DNA from: Clostridia bacterium | GTDB taxonomy: Bacteria > Bacillota > Clostridia > Oscillospirales > SIG627 | Assembly: GCA_017440805.1 (NCBI GenBank) | Contig: JAFSGN010000022.1 | Span: forward strand, 1 to 60,224 | DNA length: 60,224 nt | Direction: 5' to 3' | Shown: positions 6,904-16,466 of the stretch, in pieces | How positions within the stretch are numbered: position 1 is the stretch's first letter | Layout of the letters: the number at the start of each line of letters is the position of its first letter | The notes under the pieces: generated by a model | The model's input: the letters and a program-made list of their open reading frames with translations, nothing else | Told to the model about the DNA's origin: nothing | Database searches by the model: none | Program-made: the position numbers and the translations under genes

Positions 6904-8295
6904 TTATATGTTTCTCTGGTCAAGCGGAACATAAATCTTTGGTTTTATTGCTGTTTTATATGCAGGACGAATAATTCTTCCTCCTGTGGTAATCTCTTCC
7001 ATACGGTGAGCACACCATCCGGCAACACGGGCAATGGCAAATAAAGGAGTGTATAACTCAGGAGGAATTCCAAGCATTCTGTAAACCATACCGGAATATA
7101 AGTCAACATTTGCGCATATATTTTTAGTATTACCTTTATAGTCAAAAAATGCTTTTGGAGACAATTTTTCAACTAATTCAATAAGACGGAATTCTTTGTC
7201 AAATCCGCATTCTTTTGCGAGATTTGAAGCATATTTTTTTAACATCACTGCACGAGGATCGCTTTTTGTGTATATAGCATGTCCCATACCGTAAATTTTT
7301 CCGCTGTGGTCTGACGCTTCACCTTTGAGTATTTTTATAAGATATTCATAAACTTCCTGTTCATCTGTCCAGTCGGAAACATTTAACTTTATATCGTCAA
7401 GCATTTGCTCAACTTTAATATTTGCACCGCCGTGAAGAGGACCCTTAAGAGAGTTTACCGCGCCTGAAATGGCGGAATATGTATCTGTACCGGAAGAGGA
7501 AAGAACACGACAAGTAAATGCCGAGTTGTTTCCGCCACCGTGTTCGGCGTGTAATACAAGACAAAGGTCAAGCAATTTTGCTTCTGCATCTGTATAGTTA
7601 CTGTCCGGGCGAACGATTCTCAAAAAGTTTTCAGCAGTTGAAAGTCCAAGTTGCGGATAGTGTAATGTAAGGCTTTCGTTAAAATGAGCATGTCGTACAA
7701 CAGAATAAGCCTGTGCTGCAATAACCGGCATACGAGCCATAATCTGAATGCTTTGGCGCATTACATTCTCGAATGAAGTATCATCAGGTTTATCATCATA
7801 CGCATATAACGAAAGAATACTGGATGATATAATATTCATTATGTTATCAGAAACAGGAGAACGCATTATAACATCTTCAGAAAAACGAGGGGGGAGAGGT
7901 CTGTTTTCATTTATAATCGTATTGAAAACCTGCAATTGCTCTTTATCGGGTAAATCGCCGAAGAAAAGAATATAAGAACATTCTTCGTAACCAAAGCGGT
8001 CTTCTTTTACATACGCTTCAACCAAATCTTCAACACTGTGACCGCGGTAGTAGAGTTTACCATCAATTGGTTCAAGTTCGCCTTCGTTAAGAAGATAACC
8101 ATGAACTAATGCAATTTTTGTAACGCCCGCAACGACACCTGTTCCGTCTGCGTTTCTAAGACCTCTTTTAACACTTTGTGTTTGCATCGTGTCATACGGA
8201 ATGGTGTAATGCTCCCGGCATTTTTGAATTATTTCTTTGAGTTCACGTGCGGCGGATTCATTGTGAGTTATTTCGTTTATGACTTTTTGCATCAT
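6904..8295 (-). CDS. gltA: Citrate synthase
   Basis: 463 residues. It condenses oxaloacetate and acetyl-CoA to citrate, which in anaerobic clostridia feeds mainly glutamate synthesis. Catalytic signatures are present: LHAEHGGGNNSAF and GPLHGGAN (active-site His), GMGHAIYTKSDPR, and a late Asp in NVDLYSGMVYRMLG. An N-terminal extension of about 50 residues precedes the core, typical of the clostridial form. Two adjacent ATGs (8295 and 8292) follow AAAGGAG; the second has the better spacing. It is monocistronic on the minus strand and convergent with the spoVA operon. A 2-methylcitrate synthase activity cannot be excluded, but no prp genes are nearby. Confidence 0.93.
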   Translation of the reverse strand: MMQKVINEITHNESAARELKEIIQKCREHYTIPYDTMQTQSVKRGLRNADGTGVVAGVTKIALVHGYLLNEGELEPIDGKLYYRGHSVEDLVEAYVKEDRFGYEECSYILFFGDLPDKEQLQVFNTIINENRPLPPRFSEDVIMRSPVSDNIMNIISSSILSLYAYDDKPDDTSFENVMRQSIQIMARMPVIAAQAYSVVRHAHFNESLTLHYPQLGLSTAENFLRIVRPDSNYTDAEAKLLDLCLVLHAEHGGGNNSAFTCRVLSSSGTDTYSAISGAVNSLKGPLHGGANIKVEQMLDDIKLNVSDWTDEQEVYEYLIKILKGEASDHSGKIYGMGHAIYTKSDPRAVMLKKYASNLAKECGFDKEFRLIELVEKLSPKAFFDYKGNTKNICANVDLYSGMVYRMLGIPPELYTPLFAIARVAGWCAHRMEEITTGGRIIRPAYKTAIKPKIYVPLDQRNI

Positions 8296-8400
8296 GACAC
8301 TCCTTTTATATAAGTATAATATAAAATTATAATATGTGTATAAATAATTTTCAAGATATAAAATGTTAAAAATATAATTTTTAATAATGAGGAAAGTTAC

Positions 8401-9390
8401 ATGAATAAAAAAATTTTATTTTTAGTTTTTTTGATTGTATTAATTTTAGTATGGAATATTGTACTAATCATGATTACGAATAAAACAATATCAAAACAAG
8501 TTGAGTATGAAAATCTGAAAAAAAGCAACTCTCTTGCCGGAAACCAACAGGTAAACGAGTTGTTAGCGGTTTATAATCATAAAAGCGGTCAAATAATGTA
8601 TATGCCGATGGAAGAATACATAATATGCGTATTATCGGCAGAAATGCCCGTTTCATACGGCATTGAAGCTCTTAAAGCACAGGCGGTTGCGGCACGGACA
8701 TATACTTTATACTGCATACATAATAAAAAAGAGTCATTTAATAATGCAGATGTGTGTACAGATTACAAACACTGTCAGGCGTTCAAAAGTATGGAAGAAA
8801 CAAAAGAAAATACAAACAGCCAACAATTTCTTGATATCTGCCGTGCAGTCAGAGAAACATCCGGAGAAATAATAACATATAACAACGAAACAATTAATGC
8901 CGTATATCATGCTTGTTCTGACAAAAAAACAGAAGACGCTGTTGAAGTATGGGGAGAAGAAATTCCTTATCTTGTTTCTGTTAATTCAAGGAATGAAAAC
9001 GAAATGCCGGGGTTTGAAAGCAACCTTATAATTTCAAAAGAAGGCTTTATTAAGAAACTAAATATGTCCGGATATGACATTGAATACAATATGAGATTCA
9101 CTCTATCAACATCTGTTAATTCAAGCGGACGTGTATCAACATTAAACATAGAAAATGAAAACGGCATAGTAAATAAGATTAAAGCGACAGAAATAAGAAG
9201 TGTTTTTTCTTTGCGTTCCTGCAGTTTTAAAGTTGAAATAAAAGATGATAATGTATATTTTTATGTAAAAGGTTATGGACACGGCGTAGGGATGAGTCAG
9301 TATGGTGCAAAACTCATGGCTCAACAGGGAAAAACATATAAAGAAATATTAACATATTACTATAGCGGATGTGAAGTTGAAAAAATTTAA
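8401..9390 (+). CDS. spoIID: Stage II sporulation protein D (lytic transglycosylase)
   Basis: 329 residues with an N-terminal membrane anchor (about 4-26). SpoIID cleaves peptidoglycan strands during engulfment, together with SpoIIP and SpoIIM. Family marks: MEEYIICVLSAEMPVSYGIEALKAQAVAARTY (written here as one stretch only in part: VLSAEMP carries the catalytic Glu; LKAQAVAARTYTL follows), then YHACSD, and GYGHGVGMSQYGAKLMA near the C-terminus. ATG follows GAGGAAAG. The next gene, 66 bp downstream, is the M23 peptidase SpoIIQ, the common clostridial spoIID-spoIIQ pairing, so both are probably expressed in sporulating cells. No clear SigE promoter was identified. Confidence 0.95.
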   Translation: MNKKILFLVFLIVLILVWNIVLIMITNKTISKQVEYENLKKSNSLAGNQQVNELLAVYNHKSGQIMYMPMEEYIICVLSAEMPVSYGIEALKAQAVAARTYTLYCIHNKKESFNNADVCTDYKHCQAFKSMEETKENTNSQQFLDICRAVRETSGEIITYNNETINAVYHACSDKKTEDAVEVWGEEIPYLVSVNSRNENEMPGFESNLIISKEGFIKKLNMSGYDIEYNMRFTLSTSVNSSGRVSTLNIENENGIVNKIKATEIRSVFSLRSCSFKVEIKDDNVYFYVKGYGHGVGMSQYGAKLMAQQGKTYKEILTYYYSGCEVEKI

Positions 9391-9456
9391 ATGATTTGTA
9401 TAATTTATCCTTATATTGTTAAAAATATTGATAACAAAAGGAAAGGATGAATTATA

Positions 9457-10170
9457 ATGGATAGTAAAAAGAAGAAAAGTTTAGTAACAACCGGCACTTA
9501 TATTGTTTTATCATTTAGTTTTATTGTTCTGCTTGGGGTAGGGATGTTTTCAGTTTTGAGAAATTCAATGCCTGATGAACAGGAAAATGTTTCTCCGAAA
9601 ACTGTAATAGATAATGTTGAGCCGCTTCCTCAAAAAATTATTCCTTCATTACCCGACCAACAACAAAATAACGAGGTTTTTGAATCTGAATTAATACCCG
9701 AAAATGATACGACATCTGTAGAAGAAAAAATCGTTGAACCAATTAACGAGGTTACTGTGTATGTAATGCCGATTGACGGAGAAATTACAAAGGATTTTTC
9801 GAATGAAACTTTGGTATTTTCACAGACAATGAAAGATTACCGTACTCACAAAGGGATTGATATTAAATGTGAAAGCGGACAAATTGTTAAAAGTTTTGCA
9901 AACGGAACAATTGAAAGTTTTTCTTATGACCAGTTGAACGGAATGACCATGACTGTAAAGCATGATAAAGGAATTGTTACCCGTTATTGTAATCTATCTC
10001 AGGAACTACCCGAGGGGATAGAGGTTGGATGCAGAGTAAACGCAGGGGATAGCATTGCATATGTTGGAGAGTCTGGTATACTTGAATGTGCCGAAGATAG
10101 TCATTTACATTTTGAAATAATTGAAAACGGAACAGCGGTAGGACTGTCAAACTTTGAACTTGCAGAGTAA
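9457..10170 (+). CDS. spoIIQ: SpoIIQ-like M23 (LytM) endopeptidase
   Basis: 237 residues: one N-terminal membrane helix (about 11-32), an acidic linker (about 35-95), then an M23 peptidase domain. SpoIIQ sits in the forespore membrane and pairs with mother-cell SpoIIIAH to form the channel between the two compartments. The zinc ligands are present: HKGID (HxxxD) and HLHFE (HxH). The well-studied Bacillus SpoIIQ lacks a zinc ligand, whereas clostridial forms often keep the set, so this protein may be an active endopeptidase. Position right after spoIID supports the assignment. Ends before a strong bidirectional terminator. Confidence 0.87.
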   Translation: MDSKKKKSLVTTGTYIVLSFSFIVLLGVGMFSVLRNSMPDEQENVSPKTVIDNVEPLPQKIIPSLPDQQQNNEVFESELIPENDTTSVEEKIVEPINEVTVYVMPIDGEITKDFSNETLVFSQTMKDYRTHKGIDIKCESGQIVKSFANGTIESFSYDQLNGMTMTVKHDKGIVTRYCNLSQELPEGIEVGCRVNAGDSIAYVGESGILECAEDSHLHFEIIENGTAVGLSNFELAE

Positions 10171-10206
10171 ATAAAAACTTACAAATTGTCAAATAAGTAT
10201 ATTACT

Positions 10207-10236
10207 AAAGATAGTCCGGAAATCCGGACTATCTTT
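10207..10236. terminator. Bidirectional terminator between spoIIQ and coaW
   Basis: AAAGATAGTCCGG pairs perfectly with CCGGACTATCTTT over 13 bp with a 4-nt loop, between two convergent genes. Confidence 0.85.
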
Positions 10237-10257
10237 AAATTTATATCTGTATTCATA

Positions 10258-11079
10258 TCAGGCTAAAAGTGCAGCACCAATAACCGTTCCGTACTGGGAA
10301 TTTTCGGGAATAAGAAAATTGACATGGAACAAATTGTTCAACTCTTTAAAAAGATTTGATGCAATTGGGATACGAGTCAGGTTACCGGTGAGAACTATAT
10401 CGGTAATATTTTTGCTTCTTGCGGCAAAAATTGCAACCATTGCTATTGTTTCAAATACAAGATTAATTGTTCCCAATGCAATATCTCCATGGGTTGCCAC
10501 ATCACTTACTTTTCCGAAATTTGACGCTGTTATGTGTGCAGGCAGTGTTGGAATAATATTTTTACTTGTCATATCACCGATACGCAGGTCAATGTTTGAT
10601 ATATCGCCCGTTTCAGCCAAAGCACACAGATTATCAATACTTCCGACATTAATCAGAAGTTTTGAAAGCCCTAAAAGTGTACCGCCGCCCATTCCTGTAC
10701 CGCCAAGATAAACAGTGGAAGTATCATTGACATGAACTATTGCTGTTCCCGTTCCCATACTAACAACAATGGCATTTGAAAGACCGGATAAAAATTTACC
10801 GCCAAGTCCTATAGCATCAAATTCTTCGACATGAAAAGCGGGAAGACCGTATATTGTTTGCGAACTTATAAATGATGAACCTACGCCTGTAATCATCACT
10901 TTATCGATTTGATTGAGCAAAATATTATTTTCATCGGTAAACTTGCCAAATGCACCATAAAATGATGCTAAAGGGTCATTTGCTTTTACCAAAAGAGGAG
11001 AAATAAGGCGTTTGCTTGAATCAAATCCGCAAATTTTAGTCGTTGAACCGCCTATATCCACTCCGATAACAATACCCAT
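10258..11079 (-). CDS. coaW: Type II pantothenate kinase
   Basis: 273 residues. It phosphorylates pantothenate in the first committed step of coenzyme A synthesis. The ASKHA fold is clear: GVDIGGSTTKICGF (phosphate loop), an acidic HVEEFDAIGLGG segment, VSMGTGTAIV and the Gly-rich LGGTGMGGGTLLGLS. Length matches CoaW of Gram-positives. It lies 17 bp after the aminotransferase gene and is the last gene of glyA-rarA-aminotransferase-coaW. The main alternative is another BadF/ROK-like kinase, but the second Gly-rich motif favours CoaW. Confidence 0.85.
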   Translation of the reverse strand: MGIVIGVDIGGSTTKICGFDSSKRLISPLLVKANDPLASFYGAFGKFTDENNILLNQIDKVMITGVGSSFISSQTIYGLPAFHVEEFDAIGLGGKFLSGLSNAIVVSMGTGTAIVHVNDTSTVYLGGTGMGGGTLLGLSKLLINVGSIDNLCALAETGDISNIDLRIGDMTSKNIIPTLPAHITASNFGKVSDVATHGDIALGTINLVFETIAMVAIFAARSKNITDIVLTGNLTRIPIASNLFKELNNLFHVNFLIPENSQYGTVIGAALLA

Positions 11080-11096
11080 AAAGATACTCCTTAGAT

Positions 11097-12368
11097 TTAT
11101 TTCATTGCTTGTTCAAGAGCAGCAATCTTTGAACAAAGACAAAGAACATTCATTGCTTCCTGAAGTTCGTGGTTAGGCGGGAAAGTGGGGGATATACGGA
11201 GATTGTTGTCATGAGGGTCTTTTCCGTAAGGGAATGTTGCGCCCGCACCGGTAAGAACAACACCCGCTTTTTTGCAAAGTTCTGCTGTCCTCTTTGCACA
11301 GTTGTCCGGAAGAAAAAGACTTACAAAATATCCGCCGTTGGGTTTTTTCCATTTTGCAATATTGCAGGGGCCAAGTTCTTTTTCAAGTGTATTACATACA
11401 ATATCAAACTTTGGCATAATAATTTCAGCATGTTTCTTCATGTGCTCAAGTATACCGTCAAAATTTTTAAAGAATTTCACATGACGCATCTGATTGAGTT
11501 TATCATGGCTTATTGTCTGGAAGAACATCATCTTCTTTATGGCTGAAATATTATTTTCGGATGCAGCCATAACAGCAACACCGGAGCCGGGGAAAGAAAT
11601 TTTTGATGTTGATGCAAACATATAAATCATATCTTGCTTATTATTTTTCTTGAGTTCTGCAAAAATATCCATAAGTGTATCAGGGTTTGTAAAATCATGA
11701 ACAACATAAGCATTGTCCCAGAATATTCTGAAATCATTTGCTTTGGGTTTAAGATTTGCCATTCTCTTTACAACCTGATCCGAATATGTTATTCCATCCG
11801 GATTACTGTATTTGGGAACACACCAGATTCCCTTTATACTTTCGTCTTCAGAAACAAGTTTTTCAACAGCATCCATATCGGGACCATCCTGGTTCATTTT
11901 GACATTAATCATCTCAATGCCCATTGCTTCGCAAATCGCAAAGTGACGGTCATATCCGGGAACGGGGCAGATAAATTTAACTTTGTCAAGTTTGGACCAG
12001 GGAGTGCTGCCTAAAACTCCAAATTGCATAGATTTTATAATGGTATCATACATAATATTGAGAGAAGAATTTCCGAACACAATCAGTTCATCTTCTGATA
12101 CATTAAGCATAGGAGCAAACAATTGTTTTGCTTCCGGTATACCATCCATTATACCATAATTACGGTAATCTGTACCGTTCTGTGAGAAGCAATCGGAGGA
12201 ATCGGAAAGGGAATTCAGCATATCGTTTGTCAAATCAAGTTGTGCTTTACAAGGTTTGCCTCTGGACATATCAAGTTTAAGTCCTTTGGAAAGAACAAGT
12301 TCATATTCTTTGTTTAGTTCTTCATATTCTTCTTTGAGTTGAGAAGGTGACATTGTGGAATAGTTCAT
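11097..12368 (-). CDS. Aspartate aminotransferase-type PLP enzyme (class Ic)
   Basis: 423 residues of PLP fold type I, in the MocR-like aminotransferase group (Aminotran_MocR) that includes clostridial and actinobacterial aspartate aminotransferases. Signatures: LDMSRGKPC near the N-terminus, YRNYGIMDGIPEAK, KYSNPDGITYS, an Asp-x-Ala-Tyr pair in IFWDNAYVVHDF, and the PLP-binding Lys in FASTSKISFPGSG. It probably interconverts aspartate and oxaloacetate with 2-oxoglutarate/glutamate, fitting the nearby citrate synthase. ATG follows GAAAGGA. Substrate is inferred from family; aromatic or alanine activity is possible. Confidence 0.82.
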   Translation of the reverse strand: MNYSTMSPSQLKEEYEELNKEYELVLSKGLKLDMSRGKPCKAQLDLTNDMLNSLSDSSDCFSQNGTDYRNYGIMDGIPEAKQLFAPMLNVSEDELIVFGNSSLNIMYDTIIKSMQFGVLGSTPWSKLDKVKFICPVPGYDRHFAICEAMGIEMINVKMNQDGPDMDAVEKLVSEDESIKGIWCVPKYSNPDGITYSDQVVKRMANLKPKANDFRIFWDNAYVVHDFTNPDTLMDIFAELKKNNKQDMIYMFASTSKISFPGSGVAVMAASENNISAIKKMMFFQTISHDKLNQMRHVKFFKNFDGILEHMKKHAEIIMPKFDIVCNTLEKELGPCNIAKWKKPNGGYFVSLFLPDNCAKRTAELCKKAGVVLTGAGATFPYGKDPHDNNLRISPTFPPNHELQEAMNVLCLCSKIAALEQAMK

Positions 12369-12406
12369 ATTAAAAATTTCCTTTCAAAATATAAACATCT
12401 GTCTGT

Positions 12407-13660
12407 TCAGTTGTCTGAATTAATGATTTTCTTTCGGTATTCCAGTGCGGACTGCTCTGTTTTATTGTTTCCGAATTCATAATACTTTCTGTCTTTTATA
12501 TCATCAGGCAGATATTGTTGCTTTACATAGTGATTAGGATAGTCGTGAGGATACTTATACAGTGTATCTGAGGTTTCTGATGTAGGACAGTGATTGTTTT
12601 TTAAGTGGTCGGGCATATTTCGTCCTTTTCCCTGTTTTACATCGCGGAGTGCTGCATCAAATGCAAGATATGAACTGTTTGATTTGGGTGATGTTGCAAG
12701 GAGTACAGCCGCCTGAGCCAAAGGTATTCTTCCTTCCGGAAGACCAAGGCGTATGGCACTGTCAACGCAGGAATTTACAATTACCGAAGCCATAGGATAC
12801 GCCAGACCGATATCCTCGGATGCAATAACAAGAAGTCTTCTGCAGGCAGAAAGCAAGTCACCGCCGTCCAACAGTTTTGCAAGATAAAAAAGTGCCGCAT
12901 TTTCGTCAGAGCCTCGTATTGACTTCTGGAGACCTGACAATAATTCGTAATGAACATCGTCATTACTGTCAAAAGTCATGTAATTATTTCCCGAGACACT
13001 TATTATATTTTCTTCTGTTATTGTGTCGTCTCCGATATAATAGGCTAACTCAAGAGTATTAACAGAACTTCTGACATCTCCGCCTGAGCGTTCACATAAT
13101 GCTTTAAAGGCATTATCGGACAATACTTTGCTTTTTCCATTATCATCGTTCAAAATATCAATTGCACGCTTTAAAACGACAGCAATATCTTTTTTTTCAA
13201 CAGATTTAAATTCAAAAACACTTGAGCGGGATAAAATTGCTTTGTGAATATAAAAATATGGGTTTTCAGTTGTTGACGCAATTAAAGTAACACGACCGTC
13301 TTCAATATATTCCAAAAGCGTTTGCTGTTGTTTTTTATTCAGATATTGTATTTCGTCAATGTATAATAATATTCCGTTTACGCCAAAAAAAGTATTTGAC
13401 TGTTGCAAAACTTCTTTGATATCACTGCCGGATGCGGAAGTTGCATTCAATTTCTGAAATGTCATCTCTGACTTTTGTGCAATAATTTGTGCAACCGTTG
13501 TCTTACCTGTGCCCGGAGGACCGTAAAAAATCATGTTGGTAAGTATACCTTGTGATAAAAGTCTGGTGAGCGGTGCGGTATCTGATAACAAATGTCGTTG
13601 TCCGACAACTTCCTCAAGGGTTTTAGGACGAATTCTGTCTGCTAAAGGAGTTTTTTTCAT
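12407..13660 (-). CDS. rarA: Replication-associated recombination protein A (AAA+ ATPase)
   Basis: 417 residues. RarA/MgsA acts at stalled replication forks with SSB. N-terminal ADRIRPKTLEEVVGQ, Walker A GPPGTGKTT (about 46-54), Walker B LLYIDEIQ, sensor I STTENP, and the C-terminal tetramerisation part with DGGDLLSACRRLLVIASED and the conserved NMPDHLKNN. Length is normal. The start ATG shares one base with the glyA stop (TGATG), implying translational coupling with glyA, an unusual pairing of one-carbon metabolism and fork repair. Confidence 0.93.
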   Translation of the reverse strand: MKKTPLADRIRPKTLEEVVGQRHLLSDTAPLTRLLSQGILTNMIFYGPPGTGKTTVAQIIAQKSEMTFQKLNATSASGSDIKEVLQQSNTFFGVNGILLYIDEIQYLNKKQQQTLLEYIEDGRVTLIASTTENPYFYIHKAILSRSSVFEFKSVEKKDIAVVLKRAIDILNDDNGKSKVLSDNAFKALCERSGGDVRSSVNTLELAYYIGDDTITEENIISVSGNNYMTFDSNDDVHYELLSGLQKSIRGSDENAALFYLAKLLDGGDLLSACRRLLVIASEDIGLAYPMASVIVNSCVDSAIRLGLPEGRIPLAQAAVLLATSPKSNSSYLAFDAALRDVKQGKGRNMPDHLKNNHCPTSETSDTLYKYPHDYPNHYVKQQYLPDDIKDRKYYEFGNNKTEQSALEYRKKIINSDN

Positions 13661-14904
13661 CAGTAAAGGGGATGTTTACTGCAGAGTTCGGTAACAGCAG
13701 CGCGTATTTTATCTGCACTGTTATCAAAATCAGTTGCAGTAAGTTTAATAAGATGAGCAATACACTTCATATCTTCTGTATCAAATCCTCTTGATGTTGC
13801 AGCGGGAGTTCCTATGCGGACACCGCTTGTTACAAAAGGCTTCTGAGGGTCGTTAGGTATTGCGTTTTTATTTACGGTTATATATACCTGGTCAAGTCTG
13901 TGTTCGAGTTCTTTTCCTGTAATGTCCATATTACGGAGATCAAGGAGCATAAGGTGATTGTCGGTACCGCCGGAGAGAAGATTGAAGCCTTCTGCAACCA
14001 AAGCACCTGCAAGGGCATCCGCGTTTGCTCTTACGCGTTTTTGATAGTCTTTGAACTCAGGCTTAAGTGCCTCACCGAGACAAACAGCCTTAGCGGCAAT
14101 AATATGCATAAGAGGTCCACCTTGAATACCGGGGAAAATTGCTTTGTTAATTGCTTTTCCGAGTTCTTCTTTACAGAGAATAAGACCTCCTCTGGGGCCG
14201 CGAAGAGTTTTATGTGTTGTTGTTGTAACAACATCAGCATAGGGTACAGGTGACGGATGAAGTCCCGCAGCCACAAGACCAGCAATGTGTGCCATATCAA
14301 CCATAAGATATGCACCGACTTTTTTTGCAATATGAGCAAATCTTTCAAAATCAATAATTCTCGGATAAGCACTTGCACCGGCAACAATAAGTTTCGGTTT
14401 TGTTTCAACTGCAATTCTTTCTACTTCATCATAATCTATCATCGCTGTATCAGGGTTTACACCATAAGATACAAAGTTATAATATAAACCGGAAAGGTTA
14501 ACAGGACTTCCGTGGGTAAGATGACCGCCGTGAGCAAGACTCATACCAAGCACGGTATCACCGGTTTGCAACAAAGATACATACACCGCTGTATTTGCCT
14601 GAGAACCGCTATGAGGCTGAACATTGGCAAATTCTGCATTAAATAATTCTTTTGCTCGTTCAATAGCAATGTTTTCAACTACATCAACTTCTTCACAACC
14701 GCCATAGTATCTTTTGGACGGGTAACCCTCTGCATATTTGTTTGTTAAAACAGAGCCCTGTGCCGCAAGTACAGCAGGAGAAACAAAGTTTTCGGATGCA
14801 ATCAGTTCAATGTTTCTGCGCTGTCTTGACAATTCGCTTGATATTGCTGAAGCAACAGCACTGTCAGTAGTTTTTAAAAATTCAATATTTTCTTCTATAA
14901 ACAT
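13660..14904 (-). CDS. glyA: Serine hydroxymethyltransferase
   Basis: 414 residues, full length. Converts serine and tetrahydrofolate to glycine and methylene-tetrahydrofolate using PLP. Signatures: [49 protein letters not shown], and the PLP Lys in [15 protein letters not shown]. First gene of the operon, with a sigma-A promoter 35 bp upstream and SD CGGAGG. I saw no glycine-riboswitch or T-box-like structure in the short leader. Confidence 0.97.
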   Translation of the reverse strand: MFIEENIEFLKTTDSAVASAISSELSRQRRNIELIASENFVSPAVLAAQGSVLTNKYAEGYPSKRYYGGCEEVDVVENIAIERAKELFNAEFANVQPHSGSQANTAVYVSLLQTGDTVLGMSLAHGGHLTHGSPVNLSGLYYNFVSYGVNPDTAMIDYDEVERIAVETKPKLIVAGASAYPRIIDFERFAHIAKKVGAYLMVDMAHIAGLVAAGLHPSPVPYADVVTTTTHKTLRGPRGGLILCKEELGKAINKAIFPGIQGGPLMHIIAAKAVCLGEALKPEFKDYQKRVRANADALAGALVAEGFNLLSGGTDNHLMLLDLRNMDITGKELEHRLDQVYITVNKNAIPNDPQKPFVTSGVRIGTPAATSRGFDTEDMKCIAHLIKLTATDFDNSADKIRAAVTELCSKHPLY

Positions 14905-14938
14905 AGAGACCTCCGATAAAGATTATTATATTCACAAT

Positions 14939-14967
14939 ATTATACATCAAAAATAAAATATAATCAA
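14939..14967 (-). promoter_or_regulatory. Sigma-A promoter of glyA operon
   Basis: Minus strand TTGATT (14967-14962), 17-bp spacer, TATAAT (14944-14939), about 35 bp before the glyA start. Confidence 0.75.
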
Positions 14968-15091
14968 TAGAAATACAAAATAAAAAAAGATAATTTTACA
15001 AAATAGTGGATTTTTTTCACTTTGTTAACAAATTAATTTTCTAGGGGTGCTAAAATGTAGATATTAAATGGTAAAGGCAGTATGTTAGACT

Positions 15092-16102
15092 ATGATTAGA
15101 AATTCATTGATAGAAACATTTGGCGGAAGTACTTATGTTTCTTTTGTTATTACAAAAACAAAAGATAGATTCAGGTTACATTTTCTTCCTGGATTTTCCA
15201 AAGAGATAAAAGATTTTTTCAGGTTATACGCGCATCGGTTTATTGAAATTATTACAAATAATCCCAAAAAAATAGAAAACATTGTTATAGATAAAGTAAA
15301 ATATTATTTCTCGGTTGAAAGTATCAGAAGCGGAAATGAAATCTTTTATGGTGTATATATTTTATATGCTGTAGTGGATGAAAACGAATATTTATTTTCG
15401 AAATTCAATATTCCGTATTTATTGTACAACTCTTACAGTATACCTTTCAATATATCGATATCCGAAACTTCAAAGAAATTTGCCGAGAAGATTACAAAAA
15501 AGTCTTATATATACGATTTTGTTTATGATTTTCTCAGTGTCCAGATGAACGGATATTTTGAAAATGATAAACATGTTTATTTTCATAAAATAAATGACAT
15601 GGTAAAGCATACCGTAAAAACATATTTCACCGATTTATGTCCGTACAAAGTAATCGTTGAAGATATAGACAGCAATATGTATACTCAAATTCTGCTGAAT
15701 GATTTTATGTTTTATATAATCAATCTTCTGCTAGTAATCGTTAAGTATTCCTGCACAGATATTGTTATTAATTTCAGTAACAATATAACTACACTTGATG
15801 TTAATATAAGCGGAAGGTTTGTAAACGGATTTTTTATCAACAATCCCGATGTGGATGAAAGTGATAAATGGATTTTATCTCCTCGCCATCCGGCATTTAT
15901 GGATTTTGAATTTGTCAAACGATTAGCAAGTGTTATTGATGTTGGATTAAGATTTAAGCATTTAGATAAAGAAAATTTTGAAATTTGTACTTTGGTTTCA
16001 AAAGCCGATATCAAAATTTCAAATGAGTTGCGTGCGGCTGAATTTAATGATTTTTCACCGGATATACCTATTTACACTGTCAATATTGATGAAATTTTGT
16101 GA
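15092..16102 (+). CDS. Unknown protein, possibly a degenerate histidine-kinase-type ATPase
   Basis: 336 residues, no signal peptide or clear membrane helix. I do not recognise a family with confidence. The segment around residues 200-250 (LLNDFMFYIINLL, then a Lys-Tyr-Ser and a beta strand DIVINF) resembles the N-box helix and following strand of GHKL/HATPase_c domains, and WILSPRHPAFMDFEFVKRLA could correspond to the later part of such a fold. The conserved N-box Asn, G1 and G2 motifs are not evident, so it may be a non-catalytic relative. Divergent from glyA, monocistronic, preceded by only a weak SD. Confidence 0.6.
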   Translation: MIRNSLIETFGGSTYVSFVITKTKDRFRLHFLPGFSKEIKDFFRLYAHRFIEIITNNPKKIENIVIDKVKYYFSVESIRSGNEIFYGVYILYAVVDENEYLFSKFNIPYLLYNSYSIPFNISISETSKKFAEKITKKSYIYDFVYDFLSVQMNGYFENDKHVYFHKINDMVKHTVKTYFTDLCPYKVIVEDIDSNMYTQILLNDFMFYIINLLLVIVKYSCTDIVINFSNNITTLDVNISGRFVNGFFINNPDVDESDKWILSPRHPAFMDFEFVKRLASVIDVGLRFKHLDKENFEICTLVSKADIKISNELRAAEFNDFSPDIPIYTVNIDEIL

Positions 16103-16138
16103 AAATAAATTATTTTTCAATAAAATTTGTTTAAACAC

Positions 16139-16167
16139 TTGATTTTTTATTAAATATATGTTATAAT
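16139..16167 (+). promoter_or_regulatory. Sigma-A promoter of rpmE
   Basis: TTGATT 16139-16144, 17-bp spacer, TATAAT 16162-16167, about 39 bp before the rpmE ATG. Confidence 0.75.
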
Positions 16168-16205
16168 GTTCGACGATGTAGTTATTTTAAGTGAGGTGTA
16201 AAAGA

Positions 16206-16406
16206 ATGAAACAAGGAATTCATCCCGAGTATAAAGAAACAAAGATTGTTTGTGCTTGCGGTGCGGAATATCCCACTCGTTCAACAAAAGAAGATATTCA
16301 CGTTGAAATTTGTTCCAAATGCCATCCGTTCTTTACTGGTAAACAGAAGTTTGTTGATGCCGGAGGACGCGTTGATAAGTTTAAGAAGAAATTTAATCGT
16401 GCATAA
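16206..16406 (+). CDS. rpmE: 50S ribosomal protein L31, zinc-binding type
   Basis: 66 residues: MKQGIHPEY at the start, then a CxC pair (VCACG) and CxxC (CSKCHPF), the C+ zinc form, followed by the hallmark [17 protein letters not shown]. The start at 16206 is chosen over an in-frame upstream GTG because GAGGTG lies at the right distance and the family N-terminus begins here. It has its own promoter and terminator. A zinc-independent paralogue (C-) was not seen in the window. Confidence 0.97.
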   Translation: MKQGIHPEYKETKIVCACGAEYPTRSTKEDIHVEICSKCHPFFTGKQKFVDAGGRVDKFKKKFNRA

Positions 16407-16412
16407 TTTTTG

Positions 16413-16456
16413 ACCGTTGCGGCGTCTGATTGTTCGGATGTCGCATTGGTTCTTTT
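16413..16456 (+). terminator. Terminator of rpmE
   Basis: A 17-position stem (16413-16429 with 16434-16450; one mismatch, several G-U pairs) followed by TCTTTT. Confidence 0.75.
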
Positions 16457-16466
16457 AAGGCGGTTT

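Noticed and set aside
14905..15091. Glycine riboswitch in front of glyA
   Set aside because: The leader from the promoter to ATG is only about 30 nt, too short for an aptamer.
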